DNA of 64,000 bases from Streptomyces sp. NBC_01485 (GTDB lineage Bacteria; Actinomycetota; Actinomycetes; Streptomycetales; Streptomycetaceae): the NCBI RefSeq assembly GCF_036227125.1, contig NZ_CP109435.1:5332001-5396000 (forward strand), in the 5' to 3' direction. Both the position numbers and the translations under genes were made by a program. How positions within the stretch are numbered: position 1 is the stretch's first letter; each line of letters begins with the position of its first letter. Shown here piece after piece: positions 54,951 to 63,996 of the stretch. Below the pieces are notes generated by a model. The model saw nothing but the letters and a program-made list of their open reading frames with translations, did not search any database and was not told the DNA's origin.

Positions 54951-57900
54951 ATGAAGACCAGACCACGAGCAAGAACTGGCAGGCCGTGGCGCCGGGTGGC
55001 GATGGCCACGACCGCCGTGCTGACCGCGACCCTGCTTCAGGCGTCGGGAGTACCCGCCGTCGCGCAGGGCTGGACCAAGCCCGCGCTGCCGCGGGCCGAG
55101 TCGCCGGTCGCCGGCGGCCCGGCGGGCAAGGCGGTGCCCCGCAAAGTGATGAAGGGGCCCCGTACACCCACCGAGGCACCGGCCACCGGCTGGCCGAAGG
55201 CGACTGCGGTGGCGGTCACGCTGCTGCCTGAGACGACCCGGGTGAAGGGACTGCCGCTCACCCTGGACACCAAGGTCAAGCGCTCCGCGGACGCGGCCAC
55301 CGGCAGCTACACCGTCACCACGCTGTCCCGCGAGGCGTCGCGGAAGACCGGCGTCGACGGGCCGGTCTTCACGCTGACTCCCCGGCCGGGCGGTGCGCTG
55401 CGCGGCGGCAATGTGCGGGCCGGGCTGGACTACTCCTCGTTCGCCGGCCTGTACGGCGGCAGCTACGCGGACCGGCTGACCCTGGTCCGACTGCCCGCCT
55501 GCGCGCTGACCACGCCGCAGAAGGCGCAGTGCCGTACCACCCAGCCGGTGGCGACCGTCAATGACGCCGAGAAGCAGACGCTGACCACACAGGCGGTCGC
55601 CCTCAGCGCGAGGACGGCCACCGTGCTGGCGGCGACCACCTCGGCCGCCGGTGACACGGGCGACTACAAGGCCACGTCCCTGGACGCCTCGTCGACCTGG
55701 TCCACGGATCAGAGCAGCGGTTCGTTCGCGTGGTCGTACGACATGGCGGTGCCGCAGGTGCCCGGCGGGCTGACCCCGCAGGTCGGGCTCTCGTACTCCT
55801 CAGGTGGCATCGACGGCCGTACCGGCAACACCAACAACCAGGCGTCGTGGGTCGGCGACGGCTTCGACCTGGCGCCCGGCTTCATCGAGCGCAGCTACAA
55901 GGGGTGCGAGGAGGACGGCGCGACCAACGCCGACGGGAACAAGCCCGGCGACCTGTGCTGGGCGTACGACAACGCCACCCTGTCGCTGAACGGCTCGGGC
56001 GGTGAACTGGTGCCCAACGGCACCAACTCCTGGAAACTCCAGAACGACGACGGCACGAAGATCGACCGGATCTACGGCTCCTCGTCCGACGTGCGTTCCA
56101 ACGGGGCCCGCAACGACGAGTACTGGCGGGTGACGACTCCCGACGGTACGCAGTACTTCTTCGGCTACAACCGGCTGCCGGGCTGGGCGAGCGGCAGCGA
56201 GACCACCGACTCGACGTGGACGGTGCCGGTCTTCGGCAACAACACGGGCGAGCCGTGCAACGCCTCGACGTTCGCGGCGTCCTGGTGCCAGCAGGGCTGG
56301 CGCTGGAACCTGGACTACGTGGTGGACCCGCACGGCAACGCCGTCGCGTACTACTACGACAAGGAGACCAACTCCTACGGCCGCAACCTCAAGGCGGCCG
56401 ACGACACCCCCTACGTGCGCGGCGGCACGCTGGACCGGATCGAGTACGGCCTGAAGTCCACGGCCGTGTACTCGGCGAAGCCGCTGGCCAAAGTGAACTT
56501 CACCAGCAGCGAGCGGTGCATCCCCGACGCCTCGACCACCTGCTCGTCCATCTCCAGCGGCTCCCAGTACTGGTACGACACCCCGTGGGACCTGAACTGC
56601 GAAGCGGGCACCGACTGTGACAAGGGCCGGTTCTCCCCGGCGTTCTTCACCCGGAAACGGCTGACGAGCGTCACCACCCAGGTGCTGGTCTCCGGCGCCT
56701 ACAGCAACGTCGACGGCTGGAAGCTCACCCACCGGTGGGGCATGGCCGACACCGACTACCAGCTGCTGCTGGACTCCGTCCAGCGCACCGGCTACAACGG
56801 CACGGCCTCGATCACCCTGCCGAAGGTCACCCTCGCCTACACCCAGCTCGCCAACCGGCTGGACAAGATCGGCGACGGCTACGCCCCCTACATCAAGTCC
56901 CGGCTGTCCACCGTCTCGGACGAGTCGGGCGGCCAGATCGACGTCGGCTACTCCGCGCCGGTCCGTGACGCCGCCGCGCTGCCCACCCCGGAGATCAACA
57001 CCACACGCTGCTTCCCCCAGTACATCGGCGGCAACGCGACCGACGACCCGGACCGGCAGTGGTTCAACAAGTACGTGGTGGCCACGGTCACTTCGACCGA
57101 CCGCACCGGCGGCTCGCCCGACCAGGTCACCATGTACGACTACCTCGACGGCGCCGCCTGGCACTACGACGATGACGACGGGATGACCAAGGAGAAGTCC
57201 AAGACCTGGTCGCAGTGGCGCGGTTACGGCCACGTCCGGGTGCGCACCGGCGGTCAGGGCGGCGCCTCGGCCATGAAGACGCAGACGGACAGCTACTTCC
57301 TGCGCGGCATGGACGGCGACCGCAAGTCGTCCTCCGGCGGTATCAAGAGCGTGTCGGTCAGCCTGGATTCGGGTGAGGGCGACGCGATCACCGACCACGA
57401 GTCGCAGGCCGGCTTCGGGTACAAGACCGTCACCTACTCCGGTCCCGGCGGGAAGGTGCTCGCCAAGTCGGTGAACCGCCCCTGGTACAAGGAGACCGCG
57501 AAGAAGGTCCGCACCTGGGGCACCGTCACCTCCAACCTCACCGGCAACGCCTCCGGCACGTCGTGGACGTCGCTGGACGACGGCGCGGGCGCCAAGTGGC
57601 AGACGACCGCGACGTCCGACACCCACGACACCACCACCGGCCTGGTCACCCAGACCGAGGACCTCGGCTCCACGACGACCTCGGCCGACGACGAGTGCAC
57701 CCGCACCACCTACGTCACCGGCAGCATTCCGGTGGACGCCCCCGCCCGGGTCGAGACGGTCGCCAAGGCCTGCGACGCCACCACCGCCCGCCCGGCCGAC
57801 GTCATGTCCGACGTCCGCACCGCCTACGACGGCGGCGCGTACGGCGCGGCGGCGACGAAGGGCGACGCCACCAGGACCGCGAAACTCAAGACGTACAGCG

Positions 57901-60900
57901 GCTCCAGCGCGCTCTACCTGGAGTCCACGTCCACCTATGACGGCTACGGACGGGCGCTGACCACCACCGACCTGACCGCCGACGTCACGGTCACCTCCGC
58001 GGGCACGCTCACCAGGGCCGCCCGTTCCGACGGCCGGACCACCACCACCGCCTACAACCCGACCACCGGCTTCCCGACGAGCAGTTCGGTCACCACCCCG
58101 CCCGCCACGGCCGGCGACAACACGACCACCCAGACGTCGACAACCGCTTACGAAGGGCTGCGCGGGCAACCGCTCACGGAGACCGACACCAACGGCAAGG
58201 TCATCACCTACGCGTACGACGCGCTGGGCCGTAACACCAAGGTGTGGCTGGCGGACCGGCTCACCGGCCAGACCCCCAGCTACGAGTTCAGCTACACCAT
58301 CACCGAGGGCAAGCCGGTCGTGGTCGCCACGAAGACCATCGGCAACTCGGGGGCGCAGGACACCTCGTACGCCTTCTACGACGGCTTCCTGCGAGCCCGC
58401 CAGACGCAGGCCCCCGGCCCGAAGGGCGGGACGCTGCTCGCGGACACCTTCTACGACGAACGCGGCCTGACCACCAAGGAGTTCGCCACCTACTACACCG
58501 ACACCACCGCTCCCTCCACGACGCTGTTCAAGCCCGACAACGCGCTGAGCGTGGAGACCCAGAACCGTTACACCTACGACGGTCTGGGCCGGGCGACCGA
58601 GCTGCGGCAGATCGCCGGCAACGGCGACGGCGGCACGGTCCTCGGCGTCACGAAGACGATCTACGGCGGCGACCGCACCACGGTCATCCCGCCGGTCGGC
58701 GGCACCGCGCAGACCACCGTCACCGACGCCCGCGGCCTCACGACCGAACTGCGCCTGCTGCACTCCCGCGACGCCGGCGCCGCCTACGACACCACCACCT
58801 ACGGCTACAGCCCACGCGGTGAACCGACCAAGGTCACCGACCCGGCGGGCAACGCCTGGACGTGGACGTACGACCTGATGGGCCGGCTCACCGACACCAC
58901 CGACCCCGACAAGGGCGCCGGCCACAACGAGTACGACGACCGCTCCCGGCTGACCAGCACCAGGGACGCCCGAGGCACCGTCCTCGCCTCCGTCTACGAC
59001 GGTCTGGGCCGCAAGACCGAGCTGCGCGACAACTCCTCGACCGGCGCCCTGCGCGCCAAGTGGGTCTACGACACCATCAGCGGCGCCAAGGGCCAGCTCG
59101 CGTCCAGTTCGCGTTACGTCGGGACCCAGGAGTACAAGTCGAGCGTCGTCACCTACGACCGGCAGTACCGGCCGCAGCGCACCTCGGTGACGATCCCGTC
59201 CTCCGAAGGCGCGCTGGCGGGCACCTACCTGTCGACGACCAGCTACAACGTCTCGGGCACAGTGCAGGGCGTCGGCTACCCCAAGGCCGGTGACCTGGCC
59301 GCCAACACCGTCGCCTACACCTACGAGGACGCCACGCTGCGGCCTATCGGGCTCAGCGGCCCGCAGAACCTGACCGCGAGCACCAGCTACAGCCTCACCG
59401 GTAAGCCGCTGCAGTACTCCATGGCCGCCAACAGCGGCAAGGCGGTGCTCGAGACCAACACCTACCAGTGGGGCACCCAGCGGCTGGCCACCTCACGGGT
59501 GGACCGCCAGGACATCGCGGGCGTCGACCAGTTCAACACCTACTCCTACGACGAGGCGGGCAACGTCCTGTCCGTCTCGGACACCTCCCGCTCCGGCACC
59601 GACAACCAGTGCTTCGGCTACGACTACCTCGGCCGGACGACCGAGGCCTGGGCCCAGCCGACCACCAGCTGTGCCACCACCCCCTCCACCAGCGCGCTGG
59701 GCGGCCCGGCCCCCTACTGGACCTCGTACACCTACGACAAGGTCGGCAACCGGCTCTCCGAGACCCAGCACGCCACCACCTCCGGCGCCTCGGACACCAG
59801 CCGTAGCTACCACTACCCCGACCCGGGCGCGGTCCGGCCGCACACGCTGGGCTCGGTGGACACCACCACCGGCACGGTCAAGTCCACCGACAGTTTTGGC
59901 TATGACGTCGGCGGCTACACCCACACCCGACTGCTGGGCGACGGCACCTCCCAGACCCTGGACTGGGACGCCGAAGGCCACCTGGCCAAGGTCACCCAGC
60001 CGGTCGAGGGCGGCAGCGACAAGGTCACCGACTACCTGTACGACGCCGACGGCAACCGCCTGATCGGCCGCACCCCGACCGAGACCACCCTCTACCTCGG
60101 CGCCACGGAGATCACCCTGGCCAAGGGGGCGACCGCCGCCAAGGGCACCCGCTACTTCGACGTGGGCGGCGGCCACCAGGCCGTCCAGGCCAACGACGGA
60201 ACCATCTCCTTCACCCTGGCCGACCACCACGGCACCTCCCAGTTGTCCGTCAACGCCACCAGCCAGGCGATCACCCAGCGCCGCACCCTGCCGTTCGGCG
60301 GACCGCGCGGCACCCAGGCGAACACCTGGACCGGCACCAAGGGCTTCGTCGGCGGCACCACCGACACCGCCACCGGCCTCACCCACCTCGGTGCGCGGGA
60401 GTACGACCCCGCCACGGGCCGCTTCCTGTCGGTCGACCCGGTCTTCACGCCCACCGACCCGCAGCAGATGCACGGCTACACCTACGCCAACAACAACCCG
60501 CTGACCTACTCCGACCCGGCGGGCACGGAGATCGGCTCCCGCCCCAACTCCTGCCAGTACGACCTCAAGTACTGCAGCAAGAAGGAACAGCAGGAAGTCG
60601 GCTACGACGCGAAGAGCGGCACGTCCGACTACCACCGGGGCAACATCTACAAGCGTGCCCACGCGGCGAAGAAGCACTGGGTGGCCGTCAACACCCCCGT
60701 CACCAACAACATCGACAAGCTCCAGAACTACTGGGCCAGCATGATGGACGGGGAGTTCACGGACGAGTTCTGGTACAACCCGGTCTACGAGTCGGCCAAG
60801 GGGGGCTCCGCCTGCTTCGGGCGCGAGGGCTGCCGGCAGGCCTACCTCTACGTGCTGCACGGCGGTAAGGACGTAGAGAAGGCCAAGGAGCTCGCGGCCA

Positions 60901-61784
60901 CCTACTGCGTCTACAACGCCCCCCAGTGCGCGGACGAGGCCAAGGAAGTCGCGCGGGGCAGGGTCATCGAGGGCATCGTCAATGAGGTATTCCTGGCCTA
61001 TCTCGGCGGTGCCGCGGGAGCCGAGACCAAGGCGGTCCGCGGCTGCCCAAACAGCTTCGACCCCCGCACCGAAGTCCTCATGGCCGACGGCACCACCAAA
61101 CCCATCGTCGACGTCAGGATCGGCGACAAGGTCATCGCCACCGACCCCAAGACCGGCAAACGCGGTCCGCGTGCGGTGACGGCCGAACTCCTGAACCGTG
61201 ACAACGACCTCGTCGACCTCGAGGTCCGCGGCCCGGACGGCAAGACCGTCACGATCCACACCACCGCCCACCACCCCTTCTGGGACGACACGGTCCACAG
61301 CTGGGCCGATGCCGGCCGGCTCACCCCGGGCCACACCCTCAAGGCCGCCGACGACAGCCGGGTCACGCTGGCCGGCGTGCGGCCCCGCCCCGGCGTGGCT
61401 GACATGTACAACCTCACCATCGCCGACCTCCACACGTACTATGTGCTCGCCGGGACCACGCCGGTCTTGGTCCACAATGATGGCGGGGCGCCTCCCGGCG
61501 TTTGGACCATTAACCCCGATCGATCAACAACGATTATGCGTGGTGGACCCTTTGGCGCCAATTACTGCCAGCAGGCCCCTGACTTCTACGGCGATGTTTA
61601 TTGGTGGAGTCCGGATAAGGCAGGGCATGGTGGGTCTGCATGGAAGGTGTTCCGTGAGACTTCGAAGGGTCTTGAATGGATTGCTGATGCAGGAGCGGAT
61701 GGCACCTTCATTGAGGGGAAATTCAAGGGAAAGACAGGGAAGTCCAATTCCTGGAAAAATCTGTCTACCGTGAGGGGATGCTGA
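54951..61784 (+). CDS. Secreted RHS-repeat polymorphic toxin with Hint domain and unknown C-terminal toxin
   Basis: A 2277-residue protein. A Sec signal is at 1-40 (VAMATTAVLTATLLQASGVPAVA). An SpvB/TcB-like segment starts near 257 (SYDMAVPQVPGG...LSYSSGGIDG). Many YD repeats run from about 995 to 1720 (YDGLGRATEL, YDLMGRLTDT, YDADGNRL). The RHS core ends near 1855 with GAREYDPATGRFLSVDP and NNPLTYSDPAG. A Cys-containing linker covers 1856-2031. A Hint self-cleaving domain spans C2032 to N2176, with TTAHHPFWD and LVHN. The tip 2177-2277 is presumed toxin. ATG 54951 has GGAGGAAG upstream. The tip is lower in GC than the rest, and the presumed immunity gene follows after 1 base. Confidence 0.93.
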   Translation: MKTRPRARTGRPWRRVAMATTAVLTATLLQASGVPAVAQGWTKPALPRAESPVAGGPAGKAVPRKVMKGPRTPTEAPATGWPKATAVAVTLLPETTRVKGLPLTLDTKVKRSADAATGSYTVTTLSREASRKTGVDGPVFTLTPRPGGALRGGNVRAGLDYSSFAGLYGGSYADRLTLVRLPACALTTPQKAQCRTTQPVATVNDAEKQTLTTQAVALSARTATVLAATTSAAGDTGDYKATSLDASSTWSTDQSSGSFAWSYDMAVPQVPGGLTPQVGLSYSSGGIDGRTGNTNNQASWVGDGFDLAPGFIERSYKGCEEDGATNADGNKPGDLCWAYDNATLSLNGSGGELVPNGTNSWKLQNDDGTKIDRIYGSSSDVRSNGARNDEYWRVTTPDGTQYFFGYNRLPGWASGSETTDSTWTVPVFGNNTGEPCNASTFAASWCQQGWRWNLDYVVDPHGNAVAYYYDKETNSYGRNLKAADDTPYVRGGTLDRIEYGLKSTAVYSAKPLAKVNFTSSERCIPDASTTCSSISSGSQYWYDTPWDLNCEAGTDCDKGRFSPAFFTRKRLTSVTTQVLVSGAYSNVDGWKLTHRWGMADTDYQLLLDSVQRTGYNGTASITLPKVTLAYTQLANRLDKIGDGYAPYIKSRLSTVSDESGGQIDVGYSAPVRDAAALPTPEINTTRCFPQYIGGNATDDPDRQWFNKYVVATVTSTDRTGGSPDQVTMYDYLDGAAWHYDDDDGMTKEKSKTWSQWRGYGHVRVRTGGQGGASAMKTQTDSYFLRGMDGDRKSSSGGIKSVSVSLDSGEGDAITDHESQAGFGYKTVTYSGPGGKVLAKSVNRPWYKETAKKVRTWGTVTSNLTGNASGTSWTSLDDGAGAKWQTTATSDTHDTTTGLVTQTEDLGSTTTSADDECTRTTYVTGSIPVDAPARVETVAKACDATTARPADVMSDVRTAYDGGAYGAAATKGDATRTAKLKTYSGSSALYLESTSTYDGYGRALTTTDLTADVTVTSAGTLTRAARSDGRTTTTAYNPTTGFPTSSSVTTPPATAGDNTTTQTSTTAYEGLRGQPLTETDTNGKVITYAYDALGRNTKVWLADRLTGQTPSYEFSYTITEGKPVVVATKTIGNSGAQDTSYAFYDGFLRARQTQAPGPKGGTLLADTFYDERGLTTKEFATYYTDTTAPSTTLFKPDNALSVETQNRYTYDGLGRATELRQIAGNGDGGTVLGVTKTIYGGDRTTVIPPVGGTAQTTVTDARGLTTELRLLHSRDAGAAYDTTTYGYSPRGEPTKVTDPAGNAWTWTYDLMGRLTDTTDPDKGAGHNEYDDRSRLTSTRDARGTVLASVYDGLGRKTELRDNSSTGALRAKWVYDTISGAKGQLASSSRYVGTQEYKSSVVTYDRQYRPQRTSVTIPSSEGALAGTYLSTTSYNVSGTVQGVGYPKAGDLAANTVAYTYEDATLRPIGLSGPQNLTASTSYSLTGKPLQYSMAANSGKAVLETNTYQWGTQRLATSRVDRQDIAGVDQFNTYSYDEAGNVLSVSDTSRSGTDNQCFGYDYLGRTTEAWAQPTTSCATTPSTSALGGPAPYWTSYTYDKVGNRLSETQHATTSGASDTSRSYHYPDPGAVRPHTLGSVDTTTGTVKSTDSFGYDVGGYTHTRLLGDGTSQTLDWDAEGHLAKVTQPVEGGSDKVTDYLYDADGNRLIGRTPTETTLYLGATEITLAKGATAAKGTRYFDVGGGHQAVQANDGTISFTLADHHGTSQLSVNATSQAITQRRTLPFGGPRGTQANTWTGTKGFVGGTTDTATGLTHLGAREYDPATGRFLSVDPVFTPTDPQQMHGYTYANNNPLTYSDPAGTEIGSRPNSCQYDLKYCSKKEQQEVGYDAKSGTSDYHRGNIYKRAHAAKKHWVAVNTPVTNNIDKLQNYWASMMDGEFTDEFWYNPVYESAKGGSACFGREGCRQAYLYVLHGGKDVEKAKELAATYCVYNAPQCADEAKEVARGRVIEGIVNEVFLAYLGGAAGAETKAVRGCPNSFDPRTEVLMADGTTKPIVDVRIGDKVIATDPKTGKRGPRAVTAELLNRDNDLVDLEVRGPDGKTVTIHTTAHHPFWDDTVHSWADAGRLTPGHTLKAADDSRVTLAGVRPRPGVADMYNLTIADLHTYYVLAGTTPVLVHNDGGAPPGVWTINPDRSTTIMRGGPFGANYCQQAPDFYGDVYWWSPDKAGHGGSAWKVFRETSKGLEWIADAGADGTFIEGKFKGKTGKSNSWKNLSTVRGC

Positions 61785-61785
61785 C

Positions 61786-62199
61786 GTGATCGAGAGCGCT
61801 GACGAATTCGTCCAGCTGAGACTCAGCGGTGAAAATGCAGACTACCAGCGGATCAAGCAAGAAGAGGCCCCACTTTCGGTCTGGCGCGAGATCGTAAGAG
61901 ACCATCCAGACATGCGTTTCTGGATCACCTTCAATCGGACCATTCCAGAGGAAGTAATACGACTTCTGAGCGAAGACGATGATTGGCGTGTGAGGGCAAA
62001 GATTGCGAGCAGGAGAGACGTTCCCGGGGATATTTTAGGAGTCCTTTCCAGGGATGGCCATGACGCTGTGGCTTCCTCTGTAGCCGGCAATCCCGGAACG
62101 CCCCATGATGCTCTCGTGAGATTGGTCGGTCATCATTGGAGTCAGGTGCGAGATAAGGCTTCAAGTCAGCTTGAAGGGCGAGCGTCAAATAGAACCTAA
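61786..62199 (+). CDS. Putative immunity protein, LRV/HEAT-like repeats
   Basis: A 137-residue soluble protein starting at GTG 61786, one base after the RHS stop. Its second half repeats an LRV-type pattern: DDDWRVRAKIASRRDVPGDIL, then DGHDAVASSVAGNPGTPHDAL, then HWSQVRDKA. Each unit has VR or VA followed by (N)P.(T)P...L. An N-terminal helical part (SVWREIVRDHPDMRFW) precedes it. Position and size fit the immunity gene that protects the producer from the RHS tip. The immunity role is inferred from position; the repeat assignment is seen. GC is lower than in the core genes, as for the tip. Confidence 0.75.
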   Translation: MIESADEFVQLRLSGENADYQRIKQEEAPLSVWREIVRDHPDMRFWITFNRTIPEEVIRLLSEDDDWRVRAKIASRRDVPGDILGVLSRDGHDAVASSVAGNPGTPHDALVRLVGHHWSQVRDKASSQLEGRASNRT

Positions 62200-62240
62200 C
62201 TGACAGTTGGAAGCCCGATCCGGATTTGGGCTAATTCGAG

Positions 62241-62690
62241 GGGTCGTTGCAAAACGTGGTCGGTTGTTCAGGCCGCGAGCAGGTTAGAGAGGCGCTCGGC
62301 TGGGGTTTCCCAGCCGAGCGTTTGCGTGGGCGGCTGTTGAGTTCGGCGGCCACTGTGTCGAGGTCTTCGTGGGTGTCCGGGCCAGGTTGGTGCCCTTGGA
62401 GAAGTACTGGCGGAGCAGGCCGTTGGTGTTTTTGTTCGAGCCGGGCTGCCAGGGACTGCCTGGCTTGCGGAAGTGGATCGGGATGTCGGTGGCGATGCTG
62501 AGGGCGTGGTGAGCGGCCATCTCCGAGCCCTGGTCCCAGGTGAGGGACTGCAGCAGGTGGGGCGGCAGGGTCTTCACGGTGTGGTCAGAGCGTCGCGCAG
62601 GCTCTCGGCGCTGGTCGCCGGGCAGGTGGACCAGCATCGGGTAGCGGGTGCTGCGTTCGGCCAGGGTGCCGATCGCGGATCCGCGGCCGT
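62241..62690 (-). pseudogene. IS30-family transposase remnant with frameshifts
   Basis: The minus strand encodes pieces of an IS30-type DDE transposase: SAIGTLAERSTRYPMLVHLPG, LPPHLLQSLTWDQGSEMAAHH (second Asp region) and GSPWQPGSNKNTNGLLRQYF (the Glu region, with E replaced by K in the usual NENTNG). The C-terminal ...LGWETPAERLSNLL appears only in another frame, so there are at least two frameshifts. The N-terminal half is missing. GGGTCGTTGCAA at 62241 looks like the outer IS end. Not functional. Confidence 0.85.
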
Positions 62691-62691
62691 C

Positions 62692-62814
62692 ATGAGCGCC
62701 TTGCGCGACCTGACCCGCACGGCCCTCGACCGGGCAGGCTGGACCAACATCGCCAGCGGCCGACGCGCTCACACCAGCCCCCACGCAACCCTCAACCTGC
62801 ACGGCATCCCATGA
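62692..62814 (+). pseudogene. C-terminal remnant of an ISAs1-like transposase
   Basis: The 40-residue frame MSALRDLTRTALDRAGWTNIASGRRAHTS... resembles the last 40 residues of ISAs1-family transposases (LRNLAIGALRLAGHTNIA...). Nothing before it in frame belongs to the same family; it abuts the IS30 remnant. The stop at 62812-62814 is directly followed by group II intron sequence. The family call is by eye and moderate. Confidence 0.5.
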
Positions 62815-63273
62815 TCAAAACGGGCGAACGGGATTCGCCCCGGGGCCCTGCACATCAAGTGGATGCGCAAACGGGGAACGGACAAGTGCTACGTCTACAC
62901 GTTCATCGCGGACAAGCCGGTCCGCGAACTGAAGCGGAAGATCAGGGCACTGACCCACAGGAGGTCCCAGGTCCCGTTCGCCGCCGTGCTGTCGAGGATC
63001 AACCAGATCCTGCGTGGCTGGGCCAACTACTTCAAGCACGCCGTCGCCAAGCACACGTTCAACGCCCTGCGTTCGTTCGTGTGGTGGCGCGTGGTCAACA
63101 TGATCACCTATCGGCGGCGCATGACGTGGACGGCCCTGCGCCGACAGTTCAAAGGCCCTCAGGGCTGGCGGCAGATCGCCTTGGACGGAGTCGAGTTGTT
63201 CAACATCGCCGCGGTGGCGGTCACCCGCTACCGCTGGCGCGGACTGAGCATCCCGACGCCGTGGACCGCATAA
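62815..63273 (+). pseudogene. Group II intron reverse transcriptase/maturase, C-terminal fragment
   Basis: About 150 residues of the maturase (X) domain: MRKRGTDKCYVYTFIADKPV, then LSRINQILRGWANYFKHAVAKHTF (RGWANYF is the family hallmark), then FVWWRVVNMITYRRR and VTRYRWRGLSIPTPW at the end. The reverse-transcriptase domain with YADD is absent because the 5' part is lost at about 62815. Domain V of the intron RNA follows at 63305, so this is the 3' end of a truncated intron. Confidence 0.9.
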
Positions 63274-63304
63274 GGTCATCGACCCAGCGGCAGTCACCCG
63301 TGGA

Positions 63305-63338
63305 GAGCCGGATGCGGTGAGAGTCGCACGTCCGGTTC
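63305..63338 (+). ncRNA. Group II intron domain V
   Basis: A 34-nt hairpin, GAGCCGGATGCGGTGAGAGT followed by CGCACGTCCGGTTC, matches the bacterial group II intron domain V: a GAGCCG...CGGTTC stem, a GTGA-type tetraloop region and the AGC-type catalytic triad position near the start. Domain VI is formed by CGGTCCGGGG / CCCCGGGCCG, ending about 63396. Confidence 0.93.
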
Positions 63339-63396
63339 GGTGAGCGGTCCGGGGAAACGGAGCCAGGGAGACCTGGCCACCGCGCCCCGGGCCGAC
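63339..63396 (+). mobile_element. Group II intron domain VI and 3' splice end
   Basis: The outer arms CGGTCCGGGG (63345-63354) and CCCCGGGCCG (63385-63394) enclose GGAGCCAGGGAGACCTGGCC. The intron probably ends with GAC near 63396, after which an open transposase frame resumes. The exact splice site is inferred from that frame. Confidence 0.65.
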
Positions 63397-63542
63397 TCTC
63401 CCTCTTCGCCCACCTGATGCGCACCCGCCGCCTGGCCCGCGACTTCGAACGCCGCACCACCAGCGCCGAGGCGATGATCTACTGGTCGATGACCCTGCTC
63501 ATGACCCGCCGCCTGGCGCGCTCACCCCGCGGGCGGGCGTGA
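63397..63542 (+). pseudogene. IS5-type transposase C-terminal fragment (intron 3' exon)
   Basis: The frame LFAHLMRTRRLARDFERRTTSAEAMIYWSMTLLMTRRLA, ending at TGA 63540, is the C-terminus of IS5-family DDE transposases (RRLARDYE...SEAMI...M). It begins exactly where the intron ends, so the intron had inserted into this transposase. The upstream exon is not in the window. It overlaps the convergent helix-turn-helix gene by 44 bp. Confidence 0.75.
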
Positions 63543-63996
63543 ACCGGCCCGGCGCCGGCTCGGCCAGCCAGCCGCGCGCGACCAGGCGTTTCGCCTTCGA
63601 CCTCAGCGCCTCCACCCGCGCCGGAACCACGTCCATGCCGAACAAGGCGGCCATCTCCTGGCAGGTCAGCGGCCCCTGCCCGAGCCGGACCCGGTCCGCG
63701 AGCGCCTTGAGGATGCGCTGGTAGTCCACCGACAACGCCGACCACGCAAGCCCTTCACGCCACACCGGCACCTGCGACTTCGTCTTCGCCGCTTCCGGCG
63801 TTGGCGATGCCTCCCCGGCCTGCCCGTTGGCGGCCGGTGCTGTCCGGTCGGCCTGGTCGTGGCCATGCCCGGTCTCATCCGCCGGGGCAAGCACCTCGCC
63901 CACCCGTGAGCGAGCGATGGCCCATTCCTTCCAGTCCCGCTCGGCCACGGCCAGTTCAGCCTGGACCCGGTCGGCCTCCTCCCGCAGCTCGTCCAC
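63499..63996 (-). CDS. IS-associated helix-turn-helix protein (may start beyond the window)
   Basis: At least 165 residues. The N-terminal coiled coil VDELREEADRVQAELAVAER is followed by a P/A/T-rich linker. The C-terminal winged-helix-like domain reads YQRILKALADRVRLGQGPLTCQEMAALFGMDVVPARVEALRSKAKRLVARGWLAEPAPGRFTP. Closely similar proteins stand next to transposase genes in many Streptomyces and may regulate or assist them. GTG 63996 is the first visible start; an upstream start outside the window is possible. Confidence 0.8.
   Translation of the reverse strand: MDELREEADRVQAELAVAERDWKEWAIARSRVGEVLAPADETGHGHDQADRTAPAANGQAGEASPTPEAAKTKSQVPVWREGLAWSALSVDYQRILKALADRVRLGQGPLTCQEMAALFGMDVVPARVEALRSKAKRLVARGWLAEPAPGRFTPARGVSAPGGGS

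Noticed and set aside
55800..58925. 1041-residue minus-strand frame inside rhs
   Set aside because: Antisense shadow of a clear RHS coding frame; no domain or ribosome site.
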